Below the pieces are notes generated by a model, which saw nothing but the letters and a program-made list of their open reading frames with translations, was not told where the DNA came from and made no database searches. Shown here one piece after another: positions 23,475 through 31,424 of a DNA stretch of 33,695 bases (positions within the stretch are counted from its first letter, which is position 1; each line of letters begins with the position of its first letter). Position numbers and translations under genes: made by a program. Origin of the DNA: Paenibacillus glycanilyticus NBRC 16618 (GTDB lineage: Bacteria; Bacillota; Bacilli; Paenibacillales; Paenibacillaceae); NCBI RefSeq assembly GCF_004000805.1, contig NZ_BILY01000056.1, positions 1 through 33,695 of the forward strand, given 5' to 3'.

Positions 23475-24323
23475 TTATCCTTTCGAAGCGCCTGCCGTAA
23501 GCCCTTGAACAAGGAACTTCTGCAGGAAGACGAAGAGCAGCGTGATCGGAACCGCGATAAGCACGGCGCCGGCGGCAAACATCGTAAAGTTCGAGTTCTG
23601 ATACGAGCTGACCAGATCCCACATGCCGACGGCAAGCGTCCAGTTCTCTTTCGAGCGGAGCACCAGCCGGGCGAAAATAAAGTCGACCCAAGCGCCAGCA
23701 AACGTCGTCAATGCCACATAGATCAGAATCGGACGGGCAAGCGGCAGCATAATGCGGTAGAAAATTTGCAAATGGTTCGCGCCGTCAATCCTTGCCGACT
23801 CGTCGAGGCTGCGCGGAATCGTATCGAAGAAGCCTTTTATCACAAACCCGTTCATCAATACCGAACCCGCGGAATATACGATGATGATCGCCGCATGGGT
23901 ATCCAGCAGGTTAAGCTGAAGCAGGAAAATATACACCGGCACAAGGCTCATAAAGCCAGGGAACATGCCGAGGACTAGCAGGGTTGTCAGCAGGGTTTTC
24001 CGCCCCTTGAACCGGAAGCGCGACAACGCGTACATGCTCATCGTCGAGAGTATCGTCGAGAAAATCATGGACAGGAAAGCAATTTTGAGCGTATTCAGAT
24101 ACCATCTGCCGTACAGGAATACCTTCGAATGGAACAGCTCCGTGTAGTGCGACAGCGTAAACGTCTTTGGAATAAACGAATCGCTGTATAGCGAGGTGCC
24201 CGGTCGGAACGAAGACAGCAGCACCCAAAGAGCAGGATAAAGACAACAGATCGCGATGACAGTCAGCACCGCGTAGCTAAACGTCAGCCGAATAAAACGG
24301 CTCCTCGATTGACCAGCCTTCAT
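23475..24323 (-). CDS. malG: Maltodextrin ABC permease (MalG-like)
   Basis: 282 residues, normal MalG size. ATG 24321-24323 overlaps the malF stop as ATGA and follows AGGAGG, so the two are coupled. Six helices are expected, with the first at about 13-35. The EAA loop reads DESARIDGANHLQIFYRIMLPLARPI, the ATPase contact. Acts with MalF and MalE; no ATPase gene is nearby, so an MsmX-type shared ATPase elsewhere is likely. The maltodextrin assignment rests on the linked amylase and LacI-type regulator. Confidence 0.9.
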   Translation of the reverse strand: MKAGQSRSRFIRLTFSYAVLTVIAICCLYPALWVLLSSFRPGTSLYSDSFIPKTFTLSHYTELFHSKVFLYGRWYLNTLKIAFLSMIFSTILSTMSMYALSRFRFKGRKTLLTTLLVLGMFPGFMSLVPVYIFLLQLNLLDTHAAIIIVYSAGSVLMNGFVIKGFFDTIPRSLDESARIDGANHLQIFYRIMLPLARPILIYVALTTFAGAWVDFIFARLVLRSKENWTLAVGMWDLVSSYQNSNFTMFAAGAVLIAVPITLLFVFLQKFLVQGLTAGASKG

Positions 24324-25627
24324 TGGATCATATCCTCCTCTTTGAACGACTTCGTGCGGCGGTAGTTAATGATCGAGAACGTTGCGATAATGATGAAAAT
24401 AATAATGCCAATCGCCGAAGCCATATTGAATTGGCTGTTGTTCAGCGTCAGTTTGTACAGCCACGTGACAAGCAGGTCCGTGCTGCCCGCATATTGATAA
24501 TTGCCGTTCAGCGGTTCCCCGTTTGTCAGCAGGAAGATCAGGTTGAAGTTGTTGATATTGCCCGCAAACTGCGTGATCAGAATCGGCGCCGTGGCGAACA
24601 GGACAAACGGCAGCGTAACGATCCGGAACTTCTGGTAGCCGGAGGCTCCGTCCACGTCCGCCGCTTCGTAGAGATCCTTCGGAATGGCGGTAAGCACGCC
24701 AAGAATAAGAACCATCGATACCGGAATGCCCACCCACATATTCACGAGAATAGCAGTCGCCTTCGCCCAGGTCGGATCCGTCAGCCAAGGCAGCTTGCCA
24801 AAGCCGAAATACGACAGGTACTGGTTAATCGGCCCAAACTGTCCGTTGAACAGATTGCGCATAACGAGCAGCGAGATGAGCTGCGGAATCGCGTAAGGCA
24901 GAATGAAGAGCGTCCGCCATAGCTTTTTAAACTTCACATCCTTCTGTTCGATAAGCAGAGCGACAAGCAGGCCGCCGAAATAGCAGGTTGCGGTCGCCAG
25001 CACTGCCCAAATAATCGTCCAGGTAAATACGCCAAAAAACGTTCTGCTCCAGGATTTCAGCGTCAGCAGGTCTTTAAAGGTGTTGAAGCCAACCCAATCG
25101 ACCAGCTTCGCCGGCGGAATATGTTGAGGCAATGAGTAGTTCGTGAAGGAAAGCAAAATCATGAAGACAATCGGCATAATCGTCAGGAACAATACGCCAA
25201 GGCCCGGAATGGTCAGCAATAGATGAGGAAACTTGCGGTCCCACACATAGCTGATGGACTCCCTGAACGTCGCGGCCTGAATGCCTTGCTCTCTTTTTGC
25301 CCCCGTACGGTACGCATCGCGGATATTCATAATGTAAATGGCAATAAAAAGCGCCAATACTAAAATCGTAATTAGACCGTTAATCATCAGGAAGATCGAA
25401 TGATCCCCTTTGACCGTCTGATAAACCTTGCCTACCTTCACCATCTTGGATGGCGTATCGCCAAGCGTCCAAATCCCCCATAGGTCTTGCACGAGGCGAG
25501 GGATAAAATATACAAGCGCTGCCGCCTCCGTCAGGAGCAGCAGTATTCCCTTCATATATTGCCGGTTGTACAGTTGGCCAAGCCCCATAGATATGGCGGA
25601 CAAAATAGCACTGCGACGACCATTCAT
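24320..25627 (-). CDS. malF: Maltodextrin ABC permease (MalF-like)
   Basis: 435 residues, in the usual range for Gram-positive MalF-type permeases with an N-terminal extension. ATG 25625-25627 follows AAGGAG with a nine-base gap. The extension begins with a helical hairpin (SMGLGQLYNRQYMKGILLL) before the six-helix core. The EAA loop reads DLYEAADVDGASGYQKFRIVTLPF. The gap to malE holds a strong hairpin. Confidence 0.9.
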   Translation of the reverse strand: MNGRRSAILSAISMGLGQLYNRQYMKGILLLLTEAAALVYFIPRLVQDLWGIWTLGDTPSKMVKVGKVYQTVKGDHSIFLMINGLITILVLALFIAIYIMNIRDAYRTGAKREQGIQAATFRESISYVWDRKFPHLLLTIPGLGVLFLTIMPIVFMILLSFTNYSLPQHIPPAKLVDWVGFNTFKDLLTLKSWSRTFFGVFTWTIIWAVLATATCYFGGLLVALLIEQKDVKFKKLWRTLFILPYAIPQLISLLVMRNLFNGQFGPINQYLSYFGFGKLPWLTDPTWAKATAILVNMWVGIPVSMVLILGVLTAIPKDLYEAADVDGASGYQKFRIVTLPFVLFATAPILITQFAGNINNFNLIFLLTNGEPLNGNYQYAGSTDLLVTWLYKLTLNNSQFNMASAIGIIIFIIIATFSIINYRRTKSFKEEDMIQ

Positions 25628-25652
25628 ACCCGTGTACTCCTTCCACGGCTTA

Positions 25653-25680
25653 CGCCCGCCGAAACTGCTTTCGGCGGGCG
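25653..25680 (-). other. GC-rich hairpin between malE and malF
   Basis: Perfect 12-base arms CGCCCGCCGAAA (25653-25664) and TTTCGGCGGGCG (25669-25680) with a 4-base loop and no U-tract after it. It lies about 30 bases after the malE stop and about 10 bases before the malF ribosome binding site. Likely protects malE mRNA from decay or limits malF expression, as known for malE-malF spacers in enteric bacteria; inferred here. Confidence 0.7.
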
Positions 25681-25709
25681 AGCCATCTGTCTCTTATTTC
25701 GCTATGCCA

Positions 25710-27035
25710 TTATTTCGTCGTGCCTTTAGCCGCCTCTTGCACTTGCTTAACCGCATTGTCGAGAGCGGCCTTCGGATCTTTGTTCTCGTTCCAGATGTCG
25801 GCCAGAGCCGCGCCGATCGGATCCCATACGCTGCCCATTTCCGGAATGGAAGGCATCGCTTGCGAATTTACGAATTGCGCCGCAAAGCCGCTCGAGATTT
25901 CATCCGCTTTGAACGTAGGATCTTCCATCGCTTCTTTGTTCGCCGGAATCGCGCCAGTCAGCGAGTAGTCTTTCAGTTGGCCTGCTTTGGAAGAAATAAA
26001 GTTAGCAAACAGACGGGAGGCATTCGGGTATTTCGTAAACGAGTTCACGTACCAAGCTTTTACGCCGGAGAACGAAACAGCTGGTTTGCCGTTGATCGTC
26101 GGAATTGGCGCTACGCCAAAGTTAATGCCGAGGTTCTTGAAGTCGCCGACTTTCCAAGGGCCCGTAATCGTCATCGCCAGCGATTTGTCGGCGAATTTGC
26201 CTTGGATAATGTCCGCGGAAGCGTCGCCGGATTTGATCGGCAGAATTTGCTTCAAGGATTGGAAGTACTTCAGACCTTCAACCGCGCCGTCGTTGTTCAG
26301 ACCGATGTCGGCAGCGTTTGTGCCGTTCTCGCCGAACACGTAACCGCCTGTCGATGCGAAGAAGATGTAGTTGAAGTAGAAGTTGCCCATTTCCCACATG
26401 AGGGCATATTTATTTTTTGCGGGATCATTAAATGTTTTCGAGAAGGTAACGATGTCGTCAAACGATGCCGGAGGCGTCTGTACCAGGTCTTTGTTGTAGA
26501 ACAGCGCGTAAGTTTCTACCGAACGAGGGTAGCCGTACAGGATACCGTCCGAAGTTACCGCGTTAACCGCAGCTTCCGCGTTTGCTGTTTTTGTCTCTTC
26601 TTCGAAGAAATCGTTAGGAAGAATAAGTCCGGCTGCTACCGCTTGGCCAAGGTTGTCATGCGGGAACGTTACGATGTCGGCACCGATGCCCGCAGGACCG
26701 TCGGTTGTCAGCTTTTTCACTTGGTCCGGCGACTCTACTTCTTCGATTTTGACCGGAATGTTGTATTGCGCCGTAAATTCCTTCGCCATTTCTTCTACGA
26801 AGCCGCGTTCGTTCTTCGAATCCCATACAGTGAGCGTTGCGCCTTCTTCCGGCACGATCGCCTCGTCTGCCGGCTCCTCGCTTGCGCCTGCATTGCCTGC
26901 GTTAGCAGAAGCTTCTTCCGTTGCCGCGGGTGCGTTTGTTGCCGCGGAATTGCCGTTGTTATTGCTGCCGCCGCTTCCGCAAGCCGACACGATGAATAAT
27001 GCCGTGATCATCGTCGTTACAAACCATTTTTTCAT
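25710..27035 (-). CDS. malE: Maltodextrin-binding lipoprotein (MalE-like)
   Basis: 441 residues from ATG 27033-27035 with AAGGGGAT eight bases upstream. Lipobox V16-S-A-C19, then an Asn/Ala/Glu-rich linker to about residue 65. The mature part begins TLTVWDSKNERGFVEEMAKEF and carries GIGADIVTFPHDNLGQAVAAG and AMTITGPWKVGDFKNLGINFGVAPIPT in separate pieces typical of maltose/maltodextrin binders (family 1). First gene of the malE-malF-malG-amylase operon, divergent from a LacI/MalR-type repressor. Confidence 0.92.
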   Translation of the reverse strand: MKKWFVTTMITALFIVSACGSGGSNNNGNSAATNAPAATEEASANAGNAGASEEPADEAIVPEEGATLTVWDSKNERGFVEEMAKEFTAQYNIPVKIEEVESPDQVKKLTTDGPAGIGADIVTFPHDNLGQAVAAGLILPNDFFEEETKTANAEAAVNAVTSDGILYGYPRSVETYALFYNKDLVQTPPASFDDIVTFSKTFNDPAKNKYALMWEMGNFYFNYIFFASTGGYVFGENGTNAADIGLNNDGAVEGLKYFQSLKQILPIKSGDASADIIQGKFADKSLAMTITGPWKVGDFKNLGINFGVAPIPTINGKPAVSFSGVKAWYVNSFTKYPNASRLFANFISSKAGQLKDYSLTGAIPANKEAMEDPTFKADEISSGFAAQFVNSQAMPSIPEMGSVWDPIGAALADIWNENKDPKAALDNAVKQVQEAAKGTTK

Positions 27036-27131
27036 TCTTAATGATCCCCTTCCGTAATGTATGACTTGGGATAGATGCGCCCGATCTTACCCGTTTTCCG
27101 TGCCTGCAGCGGGTATGCCGCTATTTGTCGT

Positions 27132-27153
27132 TTTGTGCAAACGTTTGTGCAAA
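27132..27153. promoter_or_regulatory. Candidate MalR/LacI-family operator in the malE leader
   Basis: TTTGTGCAAA occurs twice, separated by CG (27132-27141 and 27144-27153), creating the palindromic core GCAAACGTTTGT centred on CG, the typical LacI-family operator form. It lies about 45-65 bases downstream of the likely malE transcription start, where a repressor could block elongation. Confidence 0.65.
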
Positions 27154-27202
27154 TGGCAGAAGAAAAGTAAGGGTATACGTCGTTTTCATCCGTTTTCGGC
27201 TG

Positions 27203-27208
27203 ATTATA
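27203..27208 (-). promoter_or_regulatory. -10 box of the malE promoter
   Basis: Perfect TATAAT on the minus strand. The expected -35 position (about 27225-27231) has no good match and is covered by the cre-like site. Confidence 0.5.
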
Positions 27209-27223
27209 CGCCGATTCTCGCAA

Positions 27224-27237
27224 TGAAAGCGTTATAT
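27224..27237. promoter_or_regulatory. cre-like site at the malE promoter
   Basis: TGAAAGCGTTATAT fits the cre consensus at all fixed positions except one (A instead of C at position 13). It covers roughly -28 to -41 of the malE promoter, so CcpA could repress the operon. Confidence 0.5.
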
Positions 27238-27275
27238 CCACGAGTTCATCATACAACAGCCTATTAGGTTTGTTA

Positions 27276-27302
27276 AAACGTTTGCACAGATGATCTGTGC
27301 AA
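27276..27302. promoter_or_regulatory. LacI-type core fused to a 21-base perfect palindrome
   Basis: TTGCACAGAT (27282-27291), central G, ATCTGTGCAA (27293-27302) form a perfect palindrome. Its left end overlaps AAACGTTT (27276-27283), a LacI-family core. This may be a second operator allowing looping with 27132-27153, or the site of another regulator. Confidence 0.6.
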
Positions 27303-27432
27303 GTAATTTTATGGTTATCTCCCGTTTTCTTCGATTTTCTTGGATTTGCCCAATATTTCACTTATGGCTTGGCAAAATTCCGAACTGCCAGTTTACTTTA
27401 AAGACCCGTTCAAGTAACATGGATGCATAGAG

Positions 27433-27446
27433 TTCAAACGATTGCA
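27433..27446. promoter_or_regulatory. Possible autoregulatory operator before the repressor gene
   Basis: TTCAAACGATTGCA resembles a LacI-family operator around its central CG, with one half-site imperfect. It lies 27 bases before the repressor ATG. Confidence 0.35.
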
Positions 27447-27472
27447 TAAAGAGTAAGGGGATCACGATAACG

Positions 27473-28507
27473 ATGGTAACCATTAAAGATATTGCGAAAG
27501 CTGCAGGCGTTTCCCCTTCCACCGTGTCGAGGGTGGTATCCAATCATCCTCGAATCAGCAAGGAGACGTCCGCCAAGGTGAAAAAGATCATGGAGGAAAT
27601 GGGCTATCACCCGAATGTCATGGCCAAAAGCCTGGTCTCCAAGACAACCAAAACGTTAGCCATCATGCTCCCCCGCCCTGCGGAAGAGCTGTTCCAGGAC
27701 TTCTTTTTCGGGGAACTGTTAAGAGGAATACTGACCCACTCCACCAGAGCGGGCTACGATATGCTGCTTACGACGGCAACAAGCGCGCATGACGAGACCG
27801 AGACGATCTCCCGCCTCGTGTTCGGCAGGCGCGTAGACGGCGTGATCCTGCTGTCTGCAAGAGTGAATGATCCGCTTATCCGTTATTTGAACGAGCAGGA
27901 TTTCCCCAGCATTCTGATCGGACGCGCCGGCGAGGAATACAGCCGCGTGATGACGGTCAACAACGATAACATACAAGCTGCTTACGACGCCACTCAACAT
28001 CTGATCAAGCAAGGCCATAGCCGAATCGGTTTTGTGAGCGGACCAACCAACCTGACCGTTTCGAACGACCGGATGGAAGGCTATAAAAAAGCGATGCGCG
28101 AGGCAGGACTGCCCATGCAGTCGGAGTGGATTGTGGAAGGCGAGTTCCTGCAGGAAAGCGGCTTCCGGGCTATGTCTTTTATTATGGGACTGCCGGAGCG
28201 CCCGACAGGGCTTGTGGTCATCGATGACGTGGTGGCGTTTGGCGTGCTTCGCGGCTTAACCGAAATCGGCTACAAGGTGCCTGATGACATCAGCCTTGTC
28301 AGCTTTAACAATATTGCGTTGTCCGAGCTTGCTACGCCGCCAATCAGCTCCGTAGATATCGGAACGTACCAGCTCGGCTATACAGCCTCGCAGCTCTTAA
28401 TCCGCCAAATTCAGGACGAGCCGATCCATCAGTCGGATGTCATTATCCCGCACCGGCTGATCGTACGCGAATCCTCCGTTCGACTTGCCGCCAGCCGCGG
28501 TTTTTAA
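27473..28507 (+). CDS. LacI/MalR-family transcriptional repressor
   Basis: 344 residues, normal for the family. ATG 27473 follows AAGGGGAT. N-terminal helix-turn-helix VTIKDIAKAAGVSPSTVSRVVSNHPRIS with the hinge helix near residues 48-58 (NVMAKSLVSK), then a periplasmic-binding-protein-like sensor domain (about 60-340) with GVILLSARVNDPLIRYL and GHSRIGFVSGP. By its position, divergent from the maltodextrin operon with LacI-type operators between, it most likely represses malEFG-amylase and is released by maltose or maltodextrin. Confidence 0.92.
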   Translation: MVTIKDIAKAAGVSPSTVSRVVSNHPRISKETSAKVKKIMEEMGYHPNVMAKSLVSKTTKTLAIMLPRPAEELFQDFFFGELLRGILTHSTRAGYDMLLTTATSAHDETETISRLVFGRRVDGVILLSARVNDPLIRYLNEQDFPSILIGRAGEEYSRVMTVNNDNIQAAYDATQHLIKQGHSRIGFVSGPTNLTVSNDRMEGYKKAMREAGLPMQSEWIVEGEFLQESGFRAMSFIMGLPERPTGLVVIDDVVAFGVLRGLTEIGYKVPDDISLVSFNNIALSELATPPISSVDIGTYQLGYTASQLLIRQIQDEPIHQSDVIIPHRLIVRESSVRLAASRGF

Positions 28508-28517
28508 GTATGCAAAA

Positions 28518-28551
28518 CCTTTCCCGTGCGCACACTACTGCCTAGGAAAGG
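28518..28551 (+). other. Inverted repeat able to cover the dps ribosome binding site
   Basis: CCTTTCC (28518-28524) is the exact complement of GGAAAGG (28545-28551), which is the dps Shine-Dalgarno region. The loop is 20 bases. Folding would hide the site; whether this happens in the cell is unknown. It could also be a weak end structure for the upstream repressor gene, but there is no T-run. Confidence 0.35.
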
Positions 28552-28564
28552 AATGTGAAACCGT

Positions 28565-28999
28565 ATGACACAAACAAATGACGTTCTTAATAAACAAATC
28601 GCCAATTGGAGCGTCCTGTACATCAAATTGCACAACTTCCATTGGTATGTCAAAGGCACTCAGTTCTTCACTCTGCATGTGAAGTTCCAGGAGTTCTACG
28701 AGGAAGCAGCTCTTCATGTCGATGAGCTTGCCGAACGGCTGCTGGCGTTAAAAGGCTCACCGGTTGCGACGATGGCGGAATATCTGCGCATCGCCAGCAT
28801 CAAGGAAGCGAGCGGCAGCGAATCGGCCCACCAGATGGTGGAGACGTTGATTACCGATTTCTCCATCGTCATCAGCGAGTTGAAGGAAGGCATGGATATT
28901 GCACAAGACGCAGGCGACGAAACGACCGCCGATATGCTGCTTGCCATCCATACCACCCTCGAGAAGCATGTCTGGATGCTGACCGCGTTTAACGCTTAA
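28565..28999 (+). CDS. dps: Dps-family mini-ferritin (DNA protection during starvation)
   Basis: 144 residues, a typical small Dps subunit that assembles into a 12-subunit shell. The inter-subunit ferroxidase site is complete: H26, H38, D53 and E57 in HNFHWYVKG, FFTLHVKFQEFYEEAALHVDELAERL. It oxidises and stores iron using hydrogen peroxide and so limits oxidative damage. ATG 28565 is 12 bases after AAGGA, a rather long gap. Only 57 bases separate it from the repressor gene on the same strand, and no PerR or Fur box was found in that gap, which is unusual for a dps gene. Confidence 0.94.
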   Translation: MTQTNDVLNKQIANWSVLYIKLHNFHWYVKGTQFFTLHVKFQEFYEEAALHVDELAERLLALKGSPVATMAEYLRIASIKEASGSESAHQMVETLITDFSIVISELKEGMDIAQDAGDETTADMLLAIHTTLEKHVWMLTAFNA

Positions 29000-29018
29000 T
29001 TATTTTCGTTATAAGACA

Positions 29019-29058
29019 AACACCCCCGCCTCAGCCTTCCGGCCTCCGCGGGGGTGTT
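29019..29058. terminator. Bidirectional hairpin between convergent dps and exporter genes
   Basis: AACACCCCCGC (29019-29029) and GCGGGGGTGTT (29048-29058) form an 11-pair stem with an 18-base, partly paired loop. The T-run after it is poor (GTTCGTTATATT), but position and strength suit shared termination. Confidence 0.65.
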
Positions 29059-29078
29059 CGTTATATTGCAAGAAAGGT

Positions 29079-30596
29079 CTATGCAACCGTTTGTCCGGCT
29101 TCCTGCTCTTCCGCATCCTCATGCTTCGTGAGCACTTCCTTCTTCAAGAACCAGGTGATTATAAAGGATACTGCCGCAAATCCAAGCGCTATAACGAAGA
29201 TATGGTCAAAGGAATTGGCAAATACCGTTTGAATCTTCAGTACGAGATCCGATGGCAATCCGGCCGGAATTCCGCCTGTCTTGATCGAATCTACCGTCCC
29301 CGGATCCATTCGACTGGACAAGCTGTTTATGCCGTCTTTAATGCTCTTGGCGAGCACACTGCCGAATACGCTGAGCCCAACCGTAGCGCCAAGCGACTGG
29401 AACAGCTGAACCGTGCCAAGCGCTACTCCGCTATGCTTTTTCTCTACGGACTCCTGCACGATCAGGTTATCTCCGCCAAACAACGCTCCAATGCCTAGTC
29501 CCATAACAAAGAAGGCAATAATAACAAACAACGGAGTTGTGCTTACGGCCAGCTGCGTGAGCATGAATATTCCCACAAGCGGCAGGACGAAGCAGGTAAT
29601 AAACAGGTTGCGATAAGCGACGCGTGTAATCAAAAAGCCGTTTACGATACTGGACGGGATGGCTCCGGCCATAAAGGCGAACATCAGATAACCCGCTTCG
29701 GTTGGCGTAAGTCCCATCACATTTTGCGCGAAGAACGGGAAGGTTGCGATTCCGCCCATAAGCCCAAGCATTAACGTAAAGACAAGAAGGGACAATACAA
29801 CGACATTCCGGTTGCGGAACAGATGCAGCGGAATGATCGGCTGCTTCGCTTTCGATTCAATCCGAATAAACAAGCCGATTAGTACAGCGGACAAAACAAG
29901 CAGTCCTATAATAATCGGGGACGACCAGCTTAATCCTTGATTATCGATCAGTACAGGCGCAATCAGGAAGGACAGTAATGCGGCGACAAGCGTTCCCGCC
30001 CCTGCCCAGTCAATCGTATGCTTTTCTTCCCCTTTGGACTCATGCAGTCCTTTGAACAAGAAGGCAACCGCGATAACCGCTACGGGAATATTGATCAGGA
30101 ACAACCAATGCCAATTGAGGTTTCCGACAAAATAACCGCCGATCGTCGGTCCGATTAGCTGCGGTAGAATCATTAATGGACCAATAAGGCTCTGTACCTT
30201 CGCGCGCTGCTCGAGCGGGAAGGATTCTCCGATAATAACTAGAGCGATTGGCATTAATCCGCCTGCGCCGATCCCTTGAATGCCTCGGCCGATAAGCAGC
30301 TGGGCCATGGAGTCGGCGGAGCCGCACACGATGGAACCGAGGCAGAACAAGGCCATACAGCTCATGTATATTTTTTTCCGGCCAAATACATCCGCAAGCC
30401 TGCCCAATATCGGCATAGCAATCGTCATAGCCAGCATGTATACGCCTGCTACCCAGCCGTACAGCGATAAACCATGCAGCTCGCGGATAATCGTCGGCAT
30501 TGCGGTTGAGACGACGGTCTCATCCATCTCGGCGAATATAAGGCCAAGAAGCAAGCCGATCAGGATGAGCGTTTTATTGTTTTTATTCACAGTCAC
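29079..30596 (-). CDS. DHA2-family (EmrB/QacA-like) MFS drug exporter, 14 helices
   Basis: 505 residues from GTG 30594-30596, seven bases after GAGAGGTG; the in-frame GTG at 30614 lies in that binding site. Fourteen membrane helices are expected. Family motifs: DETVVSTAMPTI in helix 1 (motif D1), GRLADVFGRKKIYM (motif A) after helix 2, and GIGAGGLMPIALVIIGESF (motif C region). Proton-driven export of lipophilic or cationic compounds is the family role; the substrate is unknown. Two 11-base-spaced GTTTAAATTC repeats lie upstream, but no regulator gene is adjacent. Confidence 0.92.
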   Translation of the reverse strand: MTVNKNNKTLILIGLLLGLIFAEMDETVVSTAMPTIIRELHGLSLYGWVAGVYMLAMTIAMPILGRLADVFGRKKIYMSCMALFCLGSIVCGSADSMAQLLIGRGIQGIGAGGLMPIALVIIGESFPLEQRAKVQSLIGPLMILPQLIGPTIGGYFVGNLNWHWLFLINIPVAVIAVAFLFKGLHESKGEEKHTIDWAGAGTLVAALLSFLIAPVLIDNQGLSWSSPIIIGLLVLSAVLIGLFIRIESKAKQPIIPLHLFRNRNVVVLSLLVFTLMLGLMGGIATFPFFAQNVMGLTPTEAGYLMFAFMAGAIPSSIVNGFLITRVAYRNLFITCFVLPLVGIFMLTQLAVSTTPLFVIIAFFVMGLGIGALFGGDNLIVQESVEKKHSGVALGTVQLFQSLGATVGLSVFGSVLAKSIKDGINSLSSRMDPGTVDSIKTGGIPAGLPSDLVLKIQTVFANSFDHIFVIALGFAAVSFIITWFLKKEVLTKHEDAEEQEAGQTVA

Positions 30597-30643
30597 AGAT
30601 AAGCACCTCTCCACTTCTTTGATCTGGAATCATCTTAACCGCC

Positions 30644-30664
30644 GAATTTAAACGGAATTTAAAC
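30644..30664 (-). promoter_or_regulatory. Tandem operator-like repeats upstream of the drug exporter
   Basis: GAATTTAAAC occurs at 30644-30653 and 30655-30664, exactly 11 bases apart. On the minus strand each reads GTTTAAATTC. It lies about 50-70 bases before the exporter start and may bind a regulator of the exporter. Confidence 0.45.
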
Positions 30665-30670
30665 CGAAGC

Positions 30671-30704
30671 AAAAAAAAGACTGTCGATTCTAGCTCGACA
30701 GTCT
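30671..30704 (-). terminator. Rho-independent terminator of the FAH-family gene
   Basis: On the minus strand AGACTGTCGA (30704-30695), a 7-base loop, TCGACAGTCT (30687-30678), then seven T (30677-30671). Confidence 0.92.
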
Positions 30705-30724
30705 AACTCGTTTATGAGATGCCG

Positions 30725-31354
30725 CTATACCAGCTTCACCGTGCAGCTTGCTGCTTTTTCGCCGTTAAACAGCGCTTCGAGCACGTCGCCGTCATGCAAA
30801 GCGGCTACGCCGGCAGGCGTGCCCGTAAAGATAATGTCGCCTTCGCCAAGGCCGTAACGCGAATCGATATGACGCACCAGCTCGGAGATGCTGAACAGCA
30901 TATCCTTGGAATTACCAAGCTGCGCTTGCTCGCCGTTGCGAATCAGGGCAAAATCAAAGGCTTTCAGCCCTTCCTCACCCGGATAAGCCATCCATTCGCC
31001 AAGCGGAGCGGAGGCTTTGAAGCCTTTGGCATCCAGCCAAGGCTGGCCTTTTGCCTTCAGCTTGCTTTGCACGTCGCGCAGCGTCAAGTCGAGTCCTAGC
31101 GCCAATCCGTCAATAATCTCATCCGGCGACATGCCCGGTTCAAGACGACGCGCGATGCGAAGCACCAGCTCCAGCTCGAAATGCACTTCTCCGCGTCCGC
31201 CCGGAATTTCGACGACGTTGCCGTTCATCGGCGCAACCGCATGAGAGGGCTTCGTAAAAACAAGCGGCTCCTCCGGTACTTCATTGCCCAGCTCAAGCGC
31301 ATGCAGCCGGTAGTTCCGGCCGATGCAATAGATGTTGCGAATATCGTTTGCCAT
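30725..31354 (-). CDS. Fumarylacetoacetate hydrolase-fold enzyme (FAHD1/YcgM-like)
   Basis: 209 residues, close to the short FAHD1/YcgM type. ATG 31352-31354 follows AGGAGG. Metal-site residues of the family are visible: the E-x-E in VHFELELVLRI (about residues 56-66) and D in GLDLTLRDVQSKLKAKGQPW. The C-terminal GDIIFTGTPAGV is the family's closing motif. Members split acylpyruvates or decarboxylate oxaloacetate with Mg2+; the substrate here is not determined. It is a single gene with its own terminator, 70 bases from the ABC-F gene on the same strand. Confidence 0.87.
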   Translation of the reverse strand: MANDIRNIYCIGRNYRLHALELGNEVPEEPLVFTKPSHAVAPMNGNVVEIPGGRGEVHFELELVLRIARRLEPGMSPDEIIDGLALGLDLTLRDVQSKLKAKGQPWLDAKGFKASAPLGEWMAYPGEEGLKAFDFALIRNGEQAQLGNSKDMLFSISELVRHIDSRYGLGEGDIIFTGTPAGVAALHDGDVLEALFNGEKAASCTVKLV

Positions 31355-31424
31355 GGTTGGAGTTCCTCCTAATAAGAATTGCGAATAACAATTGCGAAGT
31401 CATTTTTGCTCCGCAAGCATAAGA

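Larger units (their letters stand above)
27036..27472. other. Divergent control region of the maltodextrin operon and its repressor
   Basis: 437 bases with no gene. Contents from left: a doubled operator (27132-27153), a leftward -10 box (27203-27208), a cre-like site (27224-27237), a LacI-type core AAACGTTT (27276-27283) joined to a 21-base palindrome (27282-27302), and a weaker LacI-type half-palindrome next to the repressor gene (27433-27446). The leader of malE would be about 160 bases long. Confidence 0.65.

Noticed and set aside
25428..26999. 523-codon open frame antisense to malE and the start of malF
   Set aside because: Shadow of real genes; high Arg/Val/Phe content and no start site support.
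31392..31416. TTGCGAAG/CTCCGCAA hairpin after the ABC-F gene as a terminator
   Set aside because: Only eight pairs including a G-U and no following T-run, so termination cannot be supported.
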